A DNA stretch of 10,744 bases from Natrinema soli (GTDB lineage Archaea; Halobacteriota; Halobacteria; Halobacteriales; Natrialbaceae), in NCBI RefSeq assembly GCF_028618695.1, contig NZ_JAQIVI010000446.1, positions 1 through 10,744 on the forward strand, given 5' to 3'. The notes beneath the pieces were generated by a model. The model worked only from the letters and a program-made list of their open reading frames with translations. It was not told the origin of the DNA and did not search any database. The translations under genes and the position numbers were made by a program. Shown one piece after another: positions 7,548 through 10,744 of the stretch (position 1 is the first letter of the stretch; the number at the start of each line of letters is the position of its first letter).

Positions 7548-8258
7548 ATGAGCGGACGCGGACCCAAACGGGAACTCGCGGAGAAAATCGCCGGGGAGAT
7601 CACGTTGAGTGAGGATCCCGGGGCCACGCTACGGAAGTGGCGCACCGACTTCAGCGTCTCACAAACCGATCTCGCGGCCGAACTCGACGTCTCGTCGTCG
7701 GTCATCTCCGACTACGAGAGCGGTCGCCGGGAGAGCCCCGGCATCGGCGTCGTCGGCCGACTCGTCGAGGGACTGCTCGAGATCGACGAGCAACGCGGCG
7801 GCGAGCGTATCAGACAGTACGGTCGGGTCCTCTCGGCGGGCTTCGACAGCGATATCGTCTACGACCTCCGGGAGTACGCCACCTCGCTTCCCCTCACGCG
7901 GCTGTACGACGACCTCGAGGCGACCGAAGTGGCCTCGAGCGGGACCGATCAGGTCAGCGGCCACACGGTCATCGACAGCATCGAGGCCATCACCCGCCTC
8001 TCGAGCGAGGAGTTCTTCCGACTTTACGGGCAGAGTACGAGCCGCGTGCTCGTGTTCACCAACGTCACGCGCGGGGAGGGCGTCGGTATCGCCCTCCGGA
8101 TGATCAACCCGACGCCGAACGCCGTGATTCTCCACGGGCTCGAGGAAGAGGACCTCTGGGATCACGCGCGGGAACTCGCGCGAATCGACGGCTACTCGCT
8201 GGCCGTCACGTCGGCACCGCTCGACGACGTGCTCGAGCACCTCGTGACGCTCGAGTAG
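7548..8258 (+). CDS. HTH (Cro/CI-type) transcriptional regulator with unassigned C-terminal domain
   Basis: The 236-residue protein has a Cro/CI-type helix-turn-helix at about 28-64: LRKWRTDFSVSQTDLAAEL, with the SQTDLA turn, then VSSSVISDYESGRRESPG, the recognition helix and the usual ExGRR ending. The N-terminal 25 residues are an extra helix. Residues 65-236 form a conserved-looking alpha/beta domain, including SGHTVIDSIEAITRLSSEEF, VLVFTNVTRGEGVGIALRMI and DGYSLAVTSAPLDDVLEHL; the architecture resembles archaeal COG1709 regulators, which I know only as predicted regulators. The domain could bind a small ligand. Neither Shine-Dalgarno nor convincing TATA box precedes the ATG, although GTAGCTACTT at 7514-7523 is at the right distance for a poor one. 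It is divergent from the membrane hydrolase and convergent with gcvH, so either the hydrolase or itself is the simplest target guess. Confidence 0.85.
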   Translation: MSGRGPKRELAEKIAGEITLSEDPGATLRKWRTDFSVSQTDLAAELDVSSSVISDYESGRRESPGIGVVGRLVEGLLEIDEQRGGERIRQYGRVLSAGFDSDIVYDLREYATSLPLTRLYDDLEATEVASSGTDQVSGHTVIDSIEAITRLSSEEFFRLYGQSTSRVLVFTNVTRGEGVGIALRMINPTPNAVILHGLEEEDLWDHARELARIDGYSLAVTSAPLDDVLEHLVTLE

Positions 8259-8294
8259 CCCGGTACACCTCCGTCGTTCGTGTGAGCAACCGCT

Positions 8295-8321
8295 CAGTCG
8301 ACGCGCTTCGCGCGTCGACTG
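8295..8321. repeat. Perfect inverted repeat (hairpin) between convergent genes
   Basis: CAGTCGACGCGC at 8295-8306 and GCGCGTCGACTG at 8310-8321 are perfect 12-base arms around a TTC triloop. It lies between the ends of the HTH gene (8258) and gcvH (8382), both pointing at it, so it could end or stabilise transcripts from either side. There is no T-run, so it is not a classic intrinsic terminator, and archaeal termination usually relies on T-rich DNA. On the minus strand the apex reads GCGAAGC, a sequence known to form an unusually stable DNA mini-hairpin. A dispersed-repeat origin is also possible. Confidence 0.85.
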
Positions 8322-8381
8322 GCGTTCTCGACAGTCGAATGCCGGCGAAAACGGCTCCGTTATCCGCCATCGAAACTGCGT

Positions 8382-8765
8382 TCAGGCGATCTGGTCCTCG
8401 TATTCGTCGGCGGCGAGGAGGTCCTCGAGTTCGTCGGGATCGTCGGCCTCGATCTCGAGCATCCAGCCCTCGCCGAAGGGGTCCTCGTTGACGAGTTCGG
8501 GGGCGTCGAACAGCTCGTCGTGGATCGCGACGACTTCGCCGCCGACGGGCGCGTAGAGGTCCGAGACGGCTTTGATGGATTCGACGACGCCGAACTCGCC
8601 CCCCTGCTCGAGCTCGTCGCCCTCGTCCGGGAGTTCGACGAAGACCACGTCGCCGAGTTCGTCCTGTGCGAAGTCGGAGATGCCCACGCGGACGACGCCG
8701 TCGGTCTCGAGTGCCCACTCGTGCGATTCCAGGTACCGTCTATCGTCGGAAACGTCGAAGCTCAT
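8382..8765 (-). CDS. gcvH: GcvH, glycine cleavage system H protein
   Basis: GcvH carries the lipoyl group that shuttles the aminomethyl intermediate between the P, T and L proteins of the glycine cleavage system. The 127 residues are the usual length. It has the typical start [16 protein letters not shown] at 8-23, [19 protein letters not shown] at 28-46, and the lipoylation site [20 protein letters not shown] with K65 as the modified lysine, then the GEGWML segment near 97-102. The C-terminus is acidic, ending DEYEDQIA. Its ATG overlaps the gcvT stop (ATGA), so gcvT and gcvH are almost certainly co-transcribed and translationally coupled. Nothing follows on the same strand: the next gene is the convergent HTH regulator, so the P protein genes are elsewhere. 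A lipoate ligase or synthase is not visible in the window. Confidence 0.97.
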   Translation of the reverse strand: MSFDVSDDRRYLESHEWALETDGVVRVGISDFAQDELGDVVFVELPDEGDELEQGGEFGVVESIKAVSDLYAPVGGEVVAIHDELFDAPELVNEDPFGEGWMLEIEADDPDELEDLLAADEYEDQIA

Positions 8766-9862
8766 TGTACTGTGTCGATGAAGGGTGTGGTTTCAACTCT
8801 TGCTTTCTTGGACTGCCCGCGGACGACCACCTGCAGCGTCGTCCCCGGTTCGGCGTGTTCGACCGGCACGTAGCCGAGGCCGATCGGTCGCTCGAGGGTC
8901 GGACTCATCGTCCCGCTAGTGACGGTGCCGATGACCCGGCTCTCCGTCGTGGTGATGTCGTAGCCGTGTCGGGGGACGCCGCGATCGATCAGTTGGAAGC
9001 CGACGAGTCGCTCCTCGACGCCCGCCGCCTCGATCTCCGCCAGGGCGTCTCGACCGACGAACTCGGTCTCGAGGGCGACGGTAAAGCCGATGCCGGCCTC
9101 GTACGGCGTCCGCGGGTCGGTGTCCGGGTCGAAATCCTGGCCGGCGAGGAGCAGGCCGGCCTCGATACGGAGCGTATCGCGCGCGCCGAGTCCGCAGGGC
9201 TGGCACTCCAGCGCCGTCCAGATCTCCTCGGCCGCCGCCCAGGGGACGAGCAACTCGAACCCGTCCTCGCCGGTGTAGCCCGTCCGGGCGGTCCAGCAGT
9301 CGATCCCGTCGATCGTCGCGTACCGCGCTTCGAACCGCTCGAGATCGCTCACCGACTCTTCGGTGACGCTCTCGACCAGATCGACGGCGTTCGGACCCTG
9401 CACGGCGAACATCGCGTACTCGTCGGTCCGGTTGTCGACGGTCGCCTCGAGGTCCCACTCGTTGCGGTAGCTGAGCCACCGTTCGTGGGTCGTCTCGTCG
9501 GTGCCGGCGTTGGGGACGAACAGGTACGTCGCCTGCCCGCCGTCATCGGGGAGCCGATAGACGACGGTGTCGTCGATGATGATCCCGTCCTCGTCGGTGA
9601 TCGCGGCGTACTGGGAGTCGCCGACCGCGAGCCGGGAGACGTCGTTCGACGTCAGGCGTTGCATCAACGCCGTCGCGTCCGGACCGGTGACGTGAATCTG
9701 GCCCATGTGCGAGACGTCGAAGACCCCGACGTCCTCCCGGACGGCGGCGTGCTCGGTCCGAATCGAATCGAACTCGACCGGCATATCCCAGCCGCCAAAC
9801 TCCGTGAACTTCGCTCCGCGCTCGTCGTGTAACCCACGTAACGGCGGCGTCTGAAGCGGCAT
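8762..9862 (-). CDS. gcvT: GcvT, aminomethyltransferase (glycine cleavage system T protein)
   Basis: GcvT releases ammonia from the aminomethyl-lipoyl H protein and passes the one-carbon unit to tetrahydrofolate (or, in archaea, a related pterin). The 366-residue protein has [24 protein letters not shown] at 8-31, [15 protein letters not shown] near 49-63, [10 protein letters not shown] at 93-102 (one of D97/D98 is the catalytic aspartate by family knowledge), the [11 protein letters not shown] motif near the middle, and the C-terminal barrel with FVGRDAL and [21 protein letters not shown]. The frame is open to 10117, but the ATG at 9862 matches the family N-terminus and has a TATA-like TTACTA at 9885-9890 about 26 bases upstream, fitting a leaderless transcript; the extra 85 residues are arginine- and serine-rich and unlike the enzyme. 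The gene is divergent from an aldehyde dehydrogenase. Confidence 0.97.
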   Translation of the reverse strand: MPLQTPPLRGLHDERGAKFTEFGGWDMPVEFDSIRTEHAAVREDVGVFDVSHMGQIHVTGPDATALMQRLTSNDVSRLAVGDSQYAAITDEDGIIIDDTVVYRLPDDGGQATYLFVPNAGTDETTHERWLSYRNEWDLEATVDNRTDEYAMFAVQGPNAVDLVESVTEESVSDLERFEARYATIDGIDCWTARTGYTGEDGFELLVPWAAAEEIWTALECQPCGLGARDTLRIEAGLLLAGQDFDPDTDPRTPYEAGIGFTVALETEFVGRDALAEIEAAGVEERLVGFQLIDRGVPRHGYDITTTESRVIGTVTSGTMSPTLERPIGLGYVPVEHAEPGTTLQVVVRGQSKKARVETTPFIDTVQ

Positions 9863-9884
9863 ACTCGAGATATCTGCCGCGGAG

Positions 9885-9890
9885 TAGTAA
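9885..9890 (-). promoter_or_regulatory. TATA-like element for the gcvTH operon
   Basis: TTACTA on the minus strand, preceded by CGAAAAGACA that resembles a purine-rich BRE, is centred about 26 bases before the gcvT ATG at 9862. This suits a leaderless transcript and supports the start chosen for gcvT. Confidence 0.5.
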
Positions 9891-10055
9891 TGTCTTTTCG
9901 TCGGTCGGACCCGCTGGCGATTCTGCCGGGTACAACGCAGTTCGCTTCGGTTCGGGAACGCGAGCCACGAGCCGTAAGCCGTCGAGATCGATACCCTGCT
10001 TCCTCTGCGTAACCGTCTGTCGTTACAACGGCGCGGACTATCGTCTCCGGTTGCC

Positions 10056-10066
10056 GAAAGTATATG
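10056..10066 (+). promoter_or_regulatory. BRE plus TATA element for the aldehyde dehydrogenase gene
   Basis: CGAAAG (BRE-like) leads directly into TATATGC, the clearest TATA box in the window. It is centred about 30 bases before the ATG at 10093, predicting a transcript with a leader of zero to about five bases. Confidence 0.6.
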
Positions 10067-10092
10067 CCTAAAACTAACGTAGATACCGGTGA

Positions 10093-10744
10093 ATGAGTTC
10101 CCCGAAACTCGAGCCACGGGCCGACTGGAACCGAATGTACATCGACGGCGAGTGGCGTGACGCCACCGGCGGTGAGACGATTCCCGTCGAGAACCCGGCG
10201 AAACAGGAAGTGTTTACGGACGTGCCGGCGGGAACCGAAGCCGACGTCGACGCCGCCTACGAGGCGGCCGAGGCCGCCCAGTCCGACTGGGCGGCGACCC
10301 CTCGGGAGGAGCGCAACGAGATCGTCCAGAACCTGCTGGACGAACTCAACGCGCGCTTCGAGGAGATCGCCGGCCTGCTCGCGACGGAGGCCGGAACCCC
10401 GGGCTACCGCGCGATGGGCGAGTTCGCGACCGCGACCGGCGACGTGGAGATGGCGCTGGAGCTCGAGCCGCCAGCGGAGGAGGTTCGGCCGTCCTCGTCG
10501 ATCGAGGACAAGGACAATCACATCGTCCACGAACCGGTCGGCGTCGTCGGCGTCATCTCCCCGTGGAACTTCCCGCTACACCTCTCGCTTCGGGCCCTCG
10601 CACCCGCGATCGCGCTGGGTAACACCGTCGTCCTGAAGCCGGCGACGGACACCCCGATCACCGGCGGGCTGCTCATCGCGAAGCTCTGCGAGGCGGCCGG
10701 CGTCCCCGACGGCGTCGTCAACGTCGTCACCGGCCGCGGCTCGG
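10093..10744 (+). CDS. Aldehyde dehydrogenase family protein, N-terminal fragment
   Basis: The frame runs open from ATG 10093 to the right edge (217 codons). The fragment covers part of the NAD(P)-binding domain of the ALDH superfamily, which oxidises aldehydes to acids: WNRMYIDGEWRDATGGETIPVENPA near 12-36 is the standard opening, then the Ala-rich helix AAYEAAEAAQSDWA, RNEIVQNLLDELNARFEEIAGLLATEAGTP, and EPVGVVGVISPWNFPL at 147-162, with the PWNFP motif at 157-161 and K182 in LKPATDTP, a cofactor-binding lysine. The catalytic cysteine and glutamate lie beyond the edge, so function is untested by sequence, and the substrate cannot be named. A BRE/TATA element about 30 bases upstream supports the start. 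Being divergent from gcvT, it may share regulation, but nothing requires it. Confidence 0.92.
   Translation, partial: MSSPKLEPRADWNRMYIDGEWRDATGGETIPVENPAKQEVFTDVPAGTEADVDAAYEAAEAAQSDWAATPREERNEIVQNLLDELNARFEEIAGLLATEAGTPGYRAMGEFATATGDVEMALELEPPAEEVRPSSSIEDKDNHIVHEPVGVVGVISPWNFPLHLSLRALAPAIALGNTVVLKPATDTPITGGLLIAKLCEAAGVPDGVVNVVTGRGS

Larger units (their letters stand above)
9863..10092. other. Divergent regulatory region between gcvT and the aldehyde dehydrogenase gene
   Basis: The 230-base gap holds a TATA-like element for each gene (9885-9890 minus, 10060-10066 plus). A weak inverted pair, GTAAC at 10009-10013 and GTTAC at 10022-10026, lies about 35 bases upstream of the plus-strand TATA element and could be an operator. 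The heptamer TACAACG occurs twice, at 9930-9936 and 10024-10030. I saw no small RNA or gene in it. Confidence 0.5.

Noticed and set aside
8666..9832. 388-codon plus-strand frame over gcvT
   Set aside because: Mirror of gcvT; composition dominated by complemented gcvT codons.
10021..10092. Possible structured RNA or riboswitch before the aldehyde dehydrogenase
   Set aside because: The TATA box at 10060 leaves no room for a leader RNA, and only a 5-base inverted pair is visible.
9863..10117. 85-residue N-terminal extension of gcvT
   Set aside because: Arg/Ser-rich, would run through the gcvT promoter and into the aldehyde dehydrogenase gene; family N-terminus starts at 9862.
9664..10530. 288-codon minus-strand frame across the gcvT start and aldehyde dehydrogenase
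   Set aside because: Overlaps two convincing genes and their promoter region, no motif.

Overview
The window looks like a chromosomal stretch of an extremely halophilic archaeon (class Halobacteria, probably a Natrialbales-type genome). The evidence is the high GC content, the strongly acidic proteins with very few lysines, a haloarchaeal-type RFC large subunit with a C-terminal PIP box, a Tat-type lipoprotein signal, and TATA-like elements lying about 25-30 bases before several start codons, which is the geometry of leaderless haloarchaeal transcripts. The genus assignment is inference only.

Layout. (1) 1-1043, plus strand: the 3' end of bioF, overlapping bioD by 4 bases, two late steps of biotin synthesis. 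(2) 1057-5592, minus strand, read right to left: a CNNM/CorC-type membrane protein with two CBS domains, a Tat-exported lipoprotein with an acidic linker, the clamp-loader large subunit rfcL, and a 74-residue C2H2 zinc-finger microprotein that converges on bioD. These four need not be one operon: lipoprotein, rfcL and zinc finger each have an AT-rich or TATA-like element at a sensible distance. (3) 5593-5961: a 369-base divergent intergenic region with an 18-base tandem duplication and a TATA-like element. (4) 5962-6723, plus: a CinA/MoaB-fold domain protein. (5) 6754-7398, minus: a membrane protein resembling the YdjM/DUF457 metal-dependent hydrolase family. (6) 7548-8258, plus: a Cro/CI-type HTH regulator with an unassigned C-terminal domain. 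(7) 8382-9862, minus: gcvT and gcvH of the glycine cleavage system, overlapping by 4 bases. (8) 10093 to the right edge, plus: the N-terminal 217 residues of an aldehyde dehydrogenase, divergent from gcvT.

How it fits together. Most of the window is housekeeping: cofactor synthesis, DNA replication, one-carbon metabolism. I see no tRNA, rRNA, CRISPR array, transposase or prophage signature, and no clear undescribed multi-gene system. The parts most worth a second look are small: the zinc-finger microprotein and its repeat-rich upstream region, the lipoprotein of unknown role beside the CNNM protein, the HTH regulator's C-terminal domain, a perfect 12-base-pair hairpin between convergent genes, and a glycine cleavage operon that stops after gcvH without gcvP.
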